In this document: piece by piece, positions 1 to 7,962 of the stretch | How the letters are laid out: each line of letters opens with the position of its first letter | Position numbering within the stretch: the first letter of the stretch is position 1 | DNA from: Pseudomonas putida | GTDB lineage: Bacteria > Pseudomonadota > Gammaproteobacteria > Pseudomonadales > Pseudomonadaceae | Assembly: GCF_028682175.1 (NCBI RefSeq) | Contig: NZ_JANHKS010000008.1 | Span: 101,102-165,101 of the forward strand | Direction: 5' to 3' | Length of the DNA stretch: 64,000 bases | Notes under the pieces: generated by a model | Seen by the model: only the letters and a program-made list of their open reading frames with translations | Database searches by the model: none | Told to the model about the DNA's origin: nothing | Made by a program: the position numbers and the translations under genes

Positions 1-108
1 GATGGTCACCATCGCCACGGTCAGGCCTACTGAACAGGTCAGCATGCCGATGATGATCCATGGCCAACGATGTCGGTACCAGGGGCTTGCAGCAGTCGCT
101 ACGCTCAT
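1..108 (-). CDS. ccoH: CcoH/FixH family oxidase assembly protein, N-terminal part only
   Basis: Only the first 36 codons lie inside the window; the gene continues past position 1. The visible N-terminus has the PWY-x-H-x-W-PW-III motif followed by a hydrophobic segment, as in FixH/CcoH proteins. These are single-pass inner-membrane proteins needed for assembly of cbb3 oxidase. The start is 12 bases downstream of the ccoG stop, so the two are probably co-transcribed, as in other Pseudomonas. The assignment rests on the N-terminal motif and on position after ccoG. Confidence 0.8.
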   Translation of the reverse strand, partial: MSVATAASPWYRHRWPWIIIGMLTCSVGLTVAMVTI

Positions 109-120
109 GTGTGACGTCTC

Positions 121-1536
121 TCAACGAACTTGTGGGCCGATGAATCGGCTCTTGGCTTGTACTTCGGTGCCGCTGTTTTCGATGTCCTTGAGGATGAAGT
201 GGATCTCGTTGGTGCTCGACGGCAGTCGCTCAGGCGACACCGACAGCTCCACCGGCATGGTGAATATCTCGCCGGCGGCCACCTTGATTTCACGCCGGCC
301 CTGCAGCTTGAGGTCGGAAAGCCCGGTGGCGTCGAGTACGTAGGTGTGGTCGATCTGATCCTTGTTCATGATCTTCAGGCTGTAGACGTTCTCGATTCGC
401 CCTTCGGCGTTCTCACGGTACAGCACGCGGTCCTTGCTGACGTCGAAACCCACCAGCGAGCGCATGAAGAACGCCGCAGTCAGCACGCCGATCATCACCA
501 GCAGCACCGCCGCGTAGCCGATCAGGCGCGGGCGCAGCTTGTTGGTTTTCTGTCCGGACAGGTTGTGTTCGGTGGTGTAGCTGATCAGGCCGCGAGGGTA
601 GTTCATCTTGTCCATGATGGTGTCGCAGGCATCAATGCACGCGGCGCAGCCGATGCACTCGATCTGCAGGCCGTCGCGGATGTCGATGCCGGTGGGGCAG
701 ACCTGCACGCACATGGTGCAGTCGATGCAGTCACCCAGTCCCTGGGCCTTGTAGTCCTGGTCTTTCTTGCGCGGGCCACGTTGCTCGCCGCGGCGTGGGT
801 CGTAGGACACGATCATGGTGTCCTTGTCGAACATCACGCTCTGGAACCGCGCGTACGGGCACATGTAGATGCACACCTGCTCGCGCAGCCAGCCAGCGTT
901 GCCGTAGGTGGCGAGGGTGAAGAAGCCGACCCAGAAATATGACCAGCCATCGGCCTGGCCGGTGAAGAAATCAACGGTGAGTTCGCGGATCGGCGAGAAG
1001 TAGCCGACGAAGGTAAGCCCCGTGACCAGCCCGATCAGCAGCCACAGGCCATGCTTGGCCGACTTGCGCACGAACTTGTTGGCGCTCATGGGCGCCTTGT
1101 CCAGTTTCATGCGCTGGTTGCGGTCGCCCTCGGTGACCTTTTCGCACCACATGAACACCCAGGTCCACACGCTCTGCGGGCAGGTGTAGCCACACCACAC
1201 GCGCCCGGCGTACACCGTGATGAAAAACAGCCCGAAAGCGCTGACGATCAGGATGCCCGACAGCAGGATGAAGTCCTGCGGCCAGAAGGTGGCGCCGAAA
1301 ATGTAGAATTTGCGCTCCGGCAGGTTCCACCAGACCGCCTGATGGCCGCCCCAGTCGAGCCAGACCGTGCCGAAATACAGCAGGAACAGCACGATCCCGC
1401 CGCCAATTCGCAGGTTGCGGAAGATCCCGGTGAACGCCCGGGTGTAGATCTTCTCCCGGGAGGCGTAGAGATCGACGGTGTCACTCTCTTTGTGGGGCGG
1501 CGGAGTGACGTTGTGAACCGGTATTTGCTCGCTCAT
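121..1536 (-). CDS. ccoG: Cytochrome c oxidase accessory protein CcoG (FixG/RdxA)
   Basis: A 471-residue membrane iron-sulfur protein implicated in copper delivery and maturation of cbb3 oxidase. Visible are several membrane segments, a CGYTCPQ motif after the second, and a dicluster ferredoxin domain around residues 255-300 with CIDCTMCVQVCP and CIGCAACIDACD. After a last membrane helix comes the C-terminal beta domain typical of FixG. Length is normal. ccoH follows after 12 bases. The start codon has only a weak ribosome site. A good Anr/FNR-type palindrome lies about 160 bases upstream (1697-1710), which suggests low-oxygen control independent of ccoN. Confidence 0.95.
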   Translation of the reverse strand: MSEQIPVHNVTPPPHKESDTVDLYASREKIYTRAFTGIFRNLRIGGGIVLFLLYFGTVWLDWGGHQAVWWNLPERKFYIFGATFWPQDFILLSGILIVSAFGLFFITVYAGRVWCGYTCPQSVWTWVFMWCEKVTEGDRNQRMKLDKAPMSANKFVRKSAKHGLWLLIGLVTGLTFVGYFSPIRELTVDFFTGQADGWSYFWVGFFTLATYGNAGWLREQVCIYMCPYARFQSVMFDKDTMIVSYDPRRGEQRGPRKKDQDYKAQGLGDCIDCTMCVQVCPTGIDIRDGLQIECIGCAACIDACDTIMDKMNYPRGLISYTTEHNLSGQKTNKLRPRLIGYAAVLLVMIGVLTAAFFMRSLVGFDVSKDRVLYRENAEGRIENVYSLKIMNKDQIDHTYVLDATGLSDLKLQGRREIKVAAGEIFTMPVELSVSPERLPSSTNEIHFILKDIENSGTEVQAKSRFIGPQVR

Positions 1537-1696
1537 TGCGGCGTGCTCATCGAACCATCACGTGGCTGTGGAAAATGCCTTGGCCAGTACGTGCCGGCCA
1601 GGGTCATTGCTTGTTGTTGTGCCGTTCATGATACCCCTGTGACTTTAGTCCAAGGCAGCGGTGTCTGGTCGCTCGGGGCATGGACGGTGTTGCGCG

Positions 1697-1710
1697 TTGA
1701 TGCAGGTCAA
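1697..1710. promoter_or_regulatory. Probable Anr (FNR-type) box upstream of ccoG
   Basis: The sequence TTGATGCAGGTCAA fits the Anr/FNR consensus TTGAT-N4-ATCAA with one mismatch in the second half (GTCAA). It lies between the toxin gene and ccoG, about 160 bases before the ccoG start. No matching box was found upstream of ccoN. Anr control of cbb3 genes is established in Pseudomonas; activity of this site is inferred. Confidence 0.6.
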
Positions 1711-1754
1711 AAGTGGCAAGGTCATTCGGAATGCGTCGGGCACTCGAACTGCCG

Positions 1755-2210
1755 CTACGAAATTCCAACTCCGTAGGGAGCGCGCTCTTCGTTCAACTGA
1801 CTGAGCCAGGGGTTCAGCACTGCAGCGCCGCTCCCCGAGAAGTCGGCGGTGTTGCGGGTGACCACCGTCATGCCATGCACCAGGGCTGTGGCGGCGATCA
1901 TTGCATCGTATTCGCTGCGAGGATCAGGAACGTGCAGGCGGGCGCATCTGGTGGCGACGGACGCATCTACAGGCAGAATTCGCCCCGCGAAGGCTGGAAG
2001 CAAATGATGCTCCATCCAGCTCCTGAGCAATCCCGATTGAGCCGGGTCGCGTCTCTCAAGCCGAAGAATGCCGGTCTCAAGCTCAAGGACCGTGACCGCG
2101 CTGATGTACAGGCTGGGCGCCGGGATCTGCCGGGCCCATCTCAATACATTTGGCGCTGCCTTCTGATTCTTTCGCAGCTCCGAAACCACGTTGGTGTCGA
2201 GCAGGTACAT
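1755..2210 (-). CDS. PIN-domain toxin (VapC/FitB type)
   Basis: A 151-residue PIN-domain protein, expected to be a Mg-dependent ribonuclease toxin. The acidic active-site set is visible: D5 in LLDTN, E43/E45 in LELETG, D102 in YDAMIAATAL and D123 in TRNTADF. Its ATG overlaps the antitoxin stop by one base (TGATG), the usual translational coupling of such pairs. The module sits between ccoP and ccoG, within a region otherwise devoted to one oxidase, so it looks like an insertion into the cluster. The RNA target cannot be told from sequence. Confidence 0.9.
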   Translation of the reverse strand: MYLLDTNVVSELRKNQKAAPNVLRWARQIPAPSLYISAVTVLELETGILRLERRDPAQSGLLRSWMEHHLLPAFAGRILPVDASVATRCARLHVPDPRSEYDAMIAATALVHGMTVVTRNTADFSGSGAAVLNPWLSQLNEERAPYGVGIS

Positions 2211-2461
2211 CAGGACAGATCCACTTCACGCGGCAATATCGGCGCGCGTCGTGACTCGAAGTCGATGTCTTCGATGCCGGGCATTGCGAGCATGTCGACG
2301 ATGCTGAGCGAGCCGCCGGCGAGTTTCTGGTAATCCTCGATGGTGAGCAGCACATGCGCCGGACGACCCCGGTCAGTGATGAAGACCGGGCCCTCTTTCG
2401 TCGCCTTCTTGGCGCCGCTGGTATCCTGATTGAACTCGCGACTTGAAATAGTGGTGATCAC
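2210..2461 (-). CDS. Phd/YefM-type antitoxin of the VapC-like pair
   Basis: An 83-residue protein with the N-terminal Phd/YefM fold: the SREFNQDTSGAKKA segment, then GPVFITDRGRPAHVLL and IEDYQKLAG. This part binds DNA; the C-terminal third would wrap the toxin. It starts with GTG, preceded by AAGGAG at suitable distance. Toxin translation is coupled through TGATG. A small inverted repeat (TTGCT-N5-AGCAA, 2475-2489) just upstream could be the autoregulatory operator, which is inference. Confidence 0.88.
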   Translation of the reverse strand: MITTISSREFNQDTSGAKKATKEGPVFITDRGRPAHVLLTIEDYQKLAGGSLSIVDMLAMPGIEDIDFESRRAPILPREVDLS

Positions 2462-2562
2462 AGGCGATAGCTCCTTGCTGTTGTAGCAATGTTTCTACGT
2501 TTCGATTTTATGGATGTTATGCCTGTCACGACCATCTCTCAACAGCGAATGTGTAACCAAAG

Positions 2563-2591
2563 AAAAACCCCGTCAGTTGACCCTGACGGGG
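2563..2591 (-). terminator. Rho-independent terminator of the ccoNOQP operon
   Basis: On the minus strand a 9-bp GC-rich stem (CCCCGTCAG/CTGACGGGG) with a 6-base loop is followed by TTTTTC. It lies 19 bases after the ccoP stop and separates the oxidase operon from the toxin-antitoxin pair. Confidence 0.9.
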
Positions 2592-2609
2592 CCTCCAGAT
2601 GCATCGTTC

Positions 2610-3590
2610 CTACTCCTGCGCGTCCGCCGGCTTATTCCCATGAGACAGGCTATACACATACGCCGCCAGCAAATGCACCTTGTCATTGCCCTGCAGCAAT
2701 TCCTGGGCAGGCATCTGGCCCTGGCGGCCGTAGCGGATGGTCTGCTGCAACTGCGCGAAGCTTGAACCGTAGATGAACGCGCCCGGGTGGGTCAGGTCAG
2801 GTGCGCCCATGGCGGGAGTGCCCTTGCCTTCGGGGCCGTGGCAGGCGACGCAGTTGCCGGCGAAGATTTTCTGCCCGTTGACCGGGTCTGCCTTGGCGTC
2901 GTCTGGCAGTTTGCGCCCATCCAGTTTCGTCAGCACGAAGGCCGCGACGTCCCGCACACCCTGATCGCCGACCACTTCACCCCATGCCGGCATGACCGCA
3001 TGACGGCCACCCATGATGGTGGTCTTGATGGTCTGCGGATCACCGCCCCAGCGCCAGTCGGCGTCGGTCAGGTTGGGGAAGCCGTAGGCACCCTTGGCGT
3101 CCGAGCCGTGGCACACCGAACAGTTGGAGGCGAACAGCCGGCCACCCATTTTCAGGGCTTGCGGATCCTTGGCCACATCTTCGATGGGCATGGCCGCGAA
3201 TTTGGCGAAGATCGGACCAAAACGCGCATCCGACCGGGACATTTCCTTTTCCCATTCATGCACGCCGGTCCAGCCCGGCTGGCCGTTGGAGAAGGCGATC
3301 TTCTTGTCGTTGTCGACGTAGTCGTAGCCCGGCAACAGGCCCTTCCAGTTGCCCAGGCCGGGGTACAGCGCCAGGTAACCGAGGGCGAAGATGATGGTGC
3401 CGATGAACAGCATGAACCACCACTTGGGCAGCGGGTTGTCGTACTCCTCGATGCCGTCGAAGGAGTGGCCGACGGTCTCGTCGGTGGTGTCGGCGCGCTG
3501 GCCCTTGCGGGTCGCCAGCAGCAGCCAGGTCAGGCAGAAGATCGTGCCCAACGACAGTACGGTGACGTACAGGCTCCAAAACGTAGTCAT
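2610..3590 (-). CDS. ccoP: cbb3-type cytochrome c oxidase subunit III (CcoP)
   Basis: The 326-residue dihaem subunit that takes electrons from soluble cytochromes and passes them to CcoO. Two N-terminal membrane helices (about residues 5-27 and 57-76) are followed by a periplasmic part with two CXXCH haem sites, CSVCH at 157-161 and CVACH at 247-251. The length is normal. Its start overlaps the end of ccoQ by 4 bases, and a strong terminator follows. It is the last gene of the operon. Confidence 0.97.
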   Translation of the reverse strand: MTTFWSLYVTVLSLGTIFCLTWLLLATRKGQRADTTDETVGHSFDGIEEYDNPLPKWWFMLFIGTIIFALGYLALYPGLGNWKGLLPGYDYVDNDKKIAFSNGQPGWTGVHEWEKEMSRSDARFGPIFAKFAAMPIEDVAKDPQALKMGGRLFASNCSVCHGSDAKGAYGFPNLTDADWRWGGDPQTIKTTIMGGRHAVMPAWGEVVGDQGVRDVAAFVLTKLDGRKLPDDAKADPVNGQKIFAGNCVACHGPEGKGTPAMGAPDLTHPGAFIYGSSFAQLQQTIRYGRQGQMPAQELLQGNDKVHLLAAYVYSLSHGNKPADAQE

Positions 3591-3787
3591 TCTTTGTTGC
3601 TCCTGGAAGCTTGCGCTTGCTCGAGGTGCTTGATGGCCTCGGGGTCGTCGGCAAAGGGCAGCAGGGTCGCGTCGTCGAATTCAGCCTTGCGCCGGGGGCT
3701 GAATACCCACAGCGCCAGGCCGATGAAGGCCACCATCACCACGACGGTGCCCAGGCCTCGAATCATTCCGATATCCATGGCGATCAC
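3587..3787 (-). CDS. ccoQ: cbb3-type oxidase subunit IV (CcoQ/FixQ)
   Basis: A 66-residue single-pass protein: one helix near residues 8-30 ([17 protein letters not shown]) followed by a charged tail. CcoQ stabilises the cbb3 complex. It overlaps both neighbours, ccoO and ccoP, by 4 bases, so it is translationally coupled. Assignment rests on length, topology and position. Confidence 0.93.
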   Translation of the reverse strand: MIAMDIGMIRGLGTVVVMVAFIGLALWVFSPRRKAEFDDATLLPFADDPEAIKHLEQAQASRSNKE

Positions 3788-4395
3788 CGTTTGCTCTTGA
3801 TGATGGTGCCCAGGCCCTGCAGGTAGGCCACCAGCGCATCCATTTCAGTCTTGCCCTTGACCGCGTCACCGGCCTTGGCGATGTCGTCGTCGGTGTAGGG
3901 CACGCCGAGGCTGCGCAGCACTTCCAGCTTGCGACCGGTCAACTTGCCGTCGAGCTTGTTTTCCACCAGGAACGGATAGGCCGGCATGATCGACTCCGGC
4001 ACCACGTTGCGCGGGTTATACAGGTGCGCGCGGTGCCAGTCGTCGGAGTAGCGTCCGCCCACCCGCGCCAGGTCCGGCCCGGTGCGCTTGGAACCCCACA
4101 GGAAGGGGTGATCCCAGACGCTTTCGCCGGCCACCGAGTAGTGCCCGTAGCGTTCGGTTTCGGCGCGGAACGGCCGGATCATCTGCGAGTGGCAGCCCAC
4201 ACAGCCGTTGGCGATGAACACGTCGCGGCCTTCGACTTCCAGTGCCGGACGCGGCTTCATGCCTTCGACCGGCTTGTTGGTCACGTCCTGGAAGAACAGC
4301 GGGACGATCTGCGTCAGGCCGCCCACTGCTACCGCGATGACCATGAAGATCGACAGCAGGCCGATGTTCTTCTCAAGTGATTCGTGCTTGATCAT
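3784..4395 (-). CDS. ccoO: cbb3-type cytochrome c oxidase subunit II (CcoO)
   Basis: The 203-residue membrane-anchored monohaem cytochrome c subunit. It has one N-terminal helix (about 11-35) and one haem site CVGCHSQ at residues 65-71, followed by the conserved [16 protein letters not shown] segment. The start codon directly abuts the ccoN stop region, with shared bases at 4395, indicating coupled translation. Confidence 0.97.
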   Translation of the reverse strand: MIKHESLEKNIGLLSIFMVIAVAVGGLTQIVPLFFQDVTNKPVEGMKPRPALEVEGRDVFIANGCVGCHSQMIRPFRAETERYGHYSVAGESVWDHPFLWGSKRTGPDLARVGGRYSDDWHRAHLYNPRNVVPESIMPAYPFLVENKLDGKLTGRKLEVLRSLGVPYTDDDIAKAGDAVKGKTEMDALVAYLQGLGTIIKSKR

Positions 4396-5837
4396 CAGTG
4401 CGCTCCCACGACAGCGATCTGGGCGGCTTCTTCGGCTTCCTCGGTGTTCGACGCACGCACGGTGCGGAACACGTTGTAAGCCATGAACAGCATGCCGCTG
4501 GCAAAGAACGCACCGCCCAGGGCACGAACGATGTAACCCGGATGGCTGGCTTGCAGCGCTTCGACAAACGAGTAGGTGAGGGTGCCGTCATCGTTGATCG
4601 CACGCCACATCAGGCCCTGGGTGATGCCGTTGACCCACATCGAGGCGATGTAGAGCACGGTACCGATGGTCGCGAGCCAGAAGTGGGTGTTGATCAGCGC
4701 GATGCTGTGCATCTGCGGACGCCCGTACAGGCGCGGGATCATGTGGTAGACCGCGCCGATGGAAATCATCGCCACCCAGCCCAGCGCACCTGCGTGGACA
4801 TGGCCGATGGTCCAGTCGGTGTAGTGCGAGAGCGAGTTGACGGTCTTGATCGCCATCATCGGCCCTTCGAAGGTCGACATGCCGTAGAACGCCAGCGACA
4901 CCACCAGGAACCGCAGGATCGGGTCGGTGCGCAACTTATGCCAGGCGCCGGAGAGGGTCATCATGCCGTTGATCATGCCGCCCCAGCTCGGCGCCAGCAG
5001 GATGATCGACATCACCATACCCAGCGACTGCGCCCAGTCCGGCAGCGCGGTGTAATGCAGGTGGTGGGGGCCGGCCCAGATATACAGGGTGATCAGCGCC
5101 CAGAAGTGCACGATGGAAAGGCGGTAGGAGTAAATCGGACGCTCGGCCTGTTTCGGCACGAAGTAGTACATCATTCCCAGGAAACCGGTCGTCAGGAAAA
5201 AGCCTACGGCGTTGTGCCCGTACCACCACTGGATCATCGCGTCGGTGGCGCCCGAGTAGGCCGAATAGGATTTGAACAGGCTCACCGGCAGCGACATGTG
5301 GTTGACGATGTGCAGCATCGCCGTGACCACGATGAAGGCCCCGTAGAACCAGTTGCCGACGTAGATGTGCTTGGTCTTGCGCTTGACGATGGTGCCGAAG
5401 AACACCGCCGCGTAGGTGATCCAGACGATGGCCAGCAGGATCGCGATTGGCCACTCCAGCTCGGCGTATTCCTTGGTGGTGGTGTAGCCCATCGGCAGGG
5501 TGATGATCGCGCCGATGATGACCGCCTGCCAGCCCCAGAAGTGAAACGCCGCCATGCCGTCGCTGATCAGGCGCGTCTGGCAGGTTCGCTGCACGACATA
5601 GTAGGAGGTGCCGAACAGTGCGCACCCGCCGAAGGCGAAGATCACAAGGTTGGTGTGCAGCGGGCGAAGGCGTCCGAACGTGGTCCATGGCAGACCAAGG
5701 TTCAAGTCAGGCCACACGAGTTGTGAGGCGATGAAGACACCGAGCCCCATGCCAAGGATCCCCCAGACCACCGTCATGATGGCGAACTGGCGGACTACCT
5801 TATAGTTATAAGCAGTCGGACTGATTGCTGTGCTCAT
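4395..5837 (-). CDS. ccoN: cbb3-type cytochrome c oxidase catalytic subunit I (CcoN)
   Basis: A 480-residue haem-copper oxidase subunit that reduces oxygen at a haem b3-CuB centre in the inner membrane. Twelve or so hydrophobic segments are visible. Conserved histidines occur in [37 protein letters not shown] and [13 protein letters not shown]. The start at [13 protein letters not shown] is chosen because it follows GGAACC and matches the family N-terminus; the frame stays open much further upstream, but that extension is Arg/Cys-rich and not CcoN-like. It is the first gene of ccoNOQP. No Anr box was found upstream, which fits the aerobically expressed cco1 type. Confidence 0.97.
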   Translation of the reverse strand: MSTAISPTAYNYKVVRQFAIMTVVWGILGMGLGVFIASQLVWPDLNLGLPWTTFGRLRPLHTNLVIFAFGGCALFGTSYYVVQRTCQTRLISDGMAAFHFWGWQAVIIGAIITLPMGYTTTKEYAELEWPIAILLAIVWITYAAVFFGTIVKRKTKHIYVGNWFYGAFIVVTAMLHIVNHMSLPVSLFKSYSAYSGATDAMIQWWYGHNAVGFFLTTGFLGMMYYFVPKQAERPIYSYRLSIVHFWALITLYIWAGPHHLHYTALPDWAQSLGMVMSIILLAPSWGGMINGMMTLSGAWHKLRTDPILRFLVVSLAFYGMSTFEGPMMAIKTVNSLSHYTDWTIGHVHAGALGWVAMISIGAVYHMIPRLYGRPQMHSIALINTHFWLATIGTVLYIASMWVNGITQGLMWRAINDDGTLTYSFVEALQASHPGYIVRALGGAFFASGMLFMAYNVFRTVRASNTEEAEEAAQIAVVGAH

Positions 5838-6685
5838 TCTAAGGTTCCACGGTTTGGGTATTTTATTAGTGTGGTAACGGCCGCAACATCGAATAAAGCG
5901 TAGACGTTTTGCCGCGCAACAAGCGCAAGACGAGGTCGACGCAAACACGGGATGCGGTTTTTTCGCGACTCGCTGCGCTTGGTTGCGCCAGGCAGAGTTG
6001 CCGGAGTGGGCCGAAAGGGCGGGAAAACAGGGCGAGTGAGGCGGCGCGCGTGAATGCCGAAAATTGTATACAGCCCTTCGGGTGACATACCGGGCCGCGC
6101 GGTCTGCCTGCAAGAGGGTGTGGAGGTCGTGCACAATCCTTTCACTGATCCTGTGGCCAGCTGTTGCCGGACCACCGTGCACGCAAGCTTAGACGCGAAC
6201 GGCTCGCGATGGAAGCCACAAGAGCAAGAAGTTTGACACCTCGCCGGGTGCAGGGGGGTAATCACCGCGCCACCTTGCGGGGCGCGGTGAACATCGACTT
6301 CTGGCCTACGCTGAAACGTTTCTCTACCTGCTTTCCCTGTACTTCGGTAGAGTGTTTCTACGCCAAAAGTTGTATACAAATGCCGATGACAATTGCACTT
6401 TTTGACTGCCCAAAAATTTGGCCCGAGCTGGCAGGTCAGGCCGGTGATCGTCACGGTTGATCGACCGGCACCGGAAAAATCGATGCAATCCGACGATGAA
6501 TCCGCCCGGTTGCGTGCGGGTTGGGGCGCCCATGGCGTCGGTGCTTTTTTCCGAAAGTCCTGGCAGGTTAGTTTCAGGAAGCTGAACCGCGGCTGTCGCC
6601 CAGGAAAGTCCGGCGCGGCTGTCTTTTGCCTGGAACGCTTGGGCATAATGGCGCCCTGCAATCAAGTTCATGGGTCGAGACAAGC
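5838..6685. other. Long non-coding spacer upstream of ccoN with two TTGTATACA palindromes
   Basis: These 848 bases lie between divergent ccoN and the hydrolase gene. Frames crossing them on both strands look non-coding. On the minus strand two similar blocks start with TGTATACAA and continue with TTTT-S-GGC-R-T, at 6046-6073 and 6355-6381. The second contains the perfect palindrome TTGTATACAA (6370-6379). They may be operators of a GntR-like regulator or duplicated promoter parts; function is unproven. Confidence 0.5.
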
Positions 6686-7375
6686 ATGAACAAAGGACAC
6701 GCGGCGAGTACTGACGCCGATCAATGTGCGCACCTGGCGCAGGTGCAGGGCTGGTTGTGGAATGCCCCGGCAGAGACCGTCGGCAACCAACCGGCCACGC
6801 TGATCCTCGCCCATGGCGCGGGTGCTCCCATGGACAGCGAGTTCATGAACGACATCGCCCAGCGCCTGGCCGCACTGGGTGTCGGCGTGTTGCGCTTTGA
6901 ATTTCCCTACATGGCCCAGCGCCGGATCGACGGCGGCAAGCGCCCGCCCAATCCCAAACCGAAGCTGCTGGAGAGCTGGCGCGAGGTCTACGGGGCCGTG
7001 CGACCGCTCATCAAGGGCCGCCTGGCCATCGGCGGCAAATCCATGGGCGGGCGCATGGCCAGCCTGCTGGCCGACGAGTTGCACGCCGATGCGCTGATCT
7101 GCCTGGGCTACCCGTTCTACGCCGTCGGCAAGCCGGAGAAACCCCGGGTCGAGCACCTGGCCGAGCTGCACACACCGACCCTTATCGTCCAGGGCGAGCG
7201 CGATGCGCTTGGCAATCGTGAAGCGGTTGAAGGCTATTCGCTGTCACCGGCCATCGACGTGCACTGGCTGCCCACCGCCAACCATGACCTCAAGCCATTG
7301 AAGGCAGCGGGCATCAGTCATGCCGCCTGCCTGCAGGAAACCGCCGAGCGCATCGCCAGTCGTCTACTCGGCTGA
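6686..7375 (+). CDS. Small alpha/beta hydrolase (KANL3/Tex30-like dienelactone hydrolase fold)
   Basis: A 229-residue soluble protein with an alpha/beta-hydrolase fold. The LILAHGAGAPMDS loop forms the oxyanion region, the nucleophile is S119 in GGKSMGGRM, and the likely acid and histidine are in QGERDALGN and TANHDLKP. This matches the family of small predicted esterases; the substrate is unknown. The ATG at 6686 begins the conserved part; an in-frame upstream extension is less likely. Its 3-prime end overlaps the convergent gene at 7364 by 12 bases. Confidence 0.85.
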   Translation: MNKGHAASTDADQCAHLAQVQGWLWNAPAETVGNQPATLILAHGAGAPMDSEFMNDIAQRLAALGVGVLRFEFPYMAQRRIDGGKRPPNPKPKLLESWREVYGAVRPLIKGRLAIGGKSMGGRMASLLADELHADALICLGYPFYAVGKPEKPRVEHLAELHTPTLIVQGERDALGNREAVEGYSLSPAIDVHWLPTANHDLKPLKAAGISHAACLQETAERIASRLLG

Positions 7376-7846
7376 TGCCTCGGCTGCAGCGGCCTGCGAG
7401 CACCAGACATCGAACTGACCGTCGGCGATCAACAGCCCTGCCGACGGCATGTCGATGTGAAAGGTGCCGCGCAGGTGACCCGTCTGCACGTCGCATTCGA
7501 GCAGGGTGACCGAACCCTTCTCGAAGTCCTGCGAATGATAAAGCTGCGCAAACTGCCGGGGCGTGACGTGATAGATCGCCGACAAGCGCTCGTCACGCAC
7601 CAGGTCGTAAGTGCCGGGTTCCAGGCTCTGGTCGATGAACATGCCCAGCACCGTGCGGCGGTGGGCGACCTTGCCCACCGCGTGAATCTTCCAGATCTTG
7701 TGCCTGCGCTTGCCCGTCAACTCCGGGCGCAGGCAGGAAAAGGCAGATAACTGCCTTGGGGTGAACGGCTTGCCGTTTATGGTGGCGCTGAGTTCGCAGG
7801 CTGTGTTGCTCGCGCTGTGAGTCGGTGTGCCGGTGGAGCCTTTCAT
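7364..7846 (-). CDS. Conserved hypothetical protein, small beta-rich domain
   Basis: A 160-residue protein of unknown function. No signal peptide or membrane segment is seen. The middle part (about residues 55-150) has alternating hydrophobic strands such as RTVLGMFIDQ, GTYDLVRDERLSAIYHV and RGTFHIDMPSAGLLIADG, suggesting a compact beta domain. The start MKGSTGTP follows GGGAG at good distance; a longer frame to 7930 lacks a ribosome site. It is convergent with the hydrolase and immediately precedes the Ig-like locus on the same strand, but the 2.6-kb gene downstream starts far away, so no operon link is evident. Confidence 0.6.
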   Translation of the reverse strand: MKGSTGTPTHSASNTACELSATINGKPFTPRQLSAFSCLRPELTGKRRHKIWKIHAVGKVAHRRTVLGMFIDQSLEPGTYDLVRDERLSAIYHVTPRQFAQLYHSQDFEKGSVTLLECDVQTGHLRGTFHIDMPSAGLLIADGQFDVWCSQAAAAEASAE

Positions 7847-7916
7847 GGGCGTCGCTCCCTTGTCGCTTTTATATAGGCGCCTGGCACTGCTGGCCAGGTC
7901 GTGTCGAAGAGGGCGC

Positions 7917-7947
7917 AATGCCGCAGGCACAAAAGGCCTGCGGCATT
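7917..7947. terminator. Strong hairpin after the 868-residue Ig-like gene
   Basis: A 12-bp perfect stem (AATGCCGCAGGC/GCCTGCGGCATT) with a 7-base loop lies 15 bases beyond the stop of the gene at 7963. There is no downstream T-run on either strand, so it may block 3-prime degradation or act as a weak terminator. Confidence 0.5.
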
Positions 7948-7962
7948 GCGCAAGGCCAGCCG

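Noticed and set aside
4398..5726. Long plus-strand open frame opposite ccoN
   Set aside because: It is Arg/His/Gly-rich, has no ribosome site or domain, and mirrors a certain gene; long antisense frames are expected at this GC content.
5838..6661. Minus-strand frame upstream of ccoN with repeated LYTTFGV/LYTIFGI-like phrases
   Set aside because: The repeats are explained by the duplicated TGTATACAA DNA element; composition is Arg/Cys/Pro-rich and no ribosome site is present.
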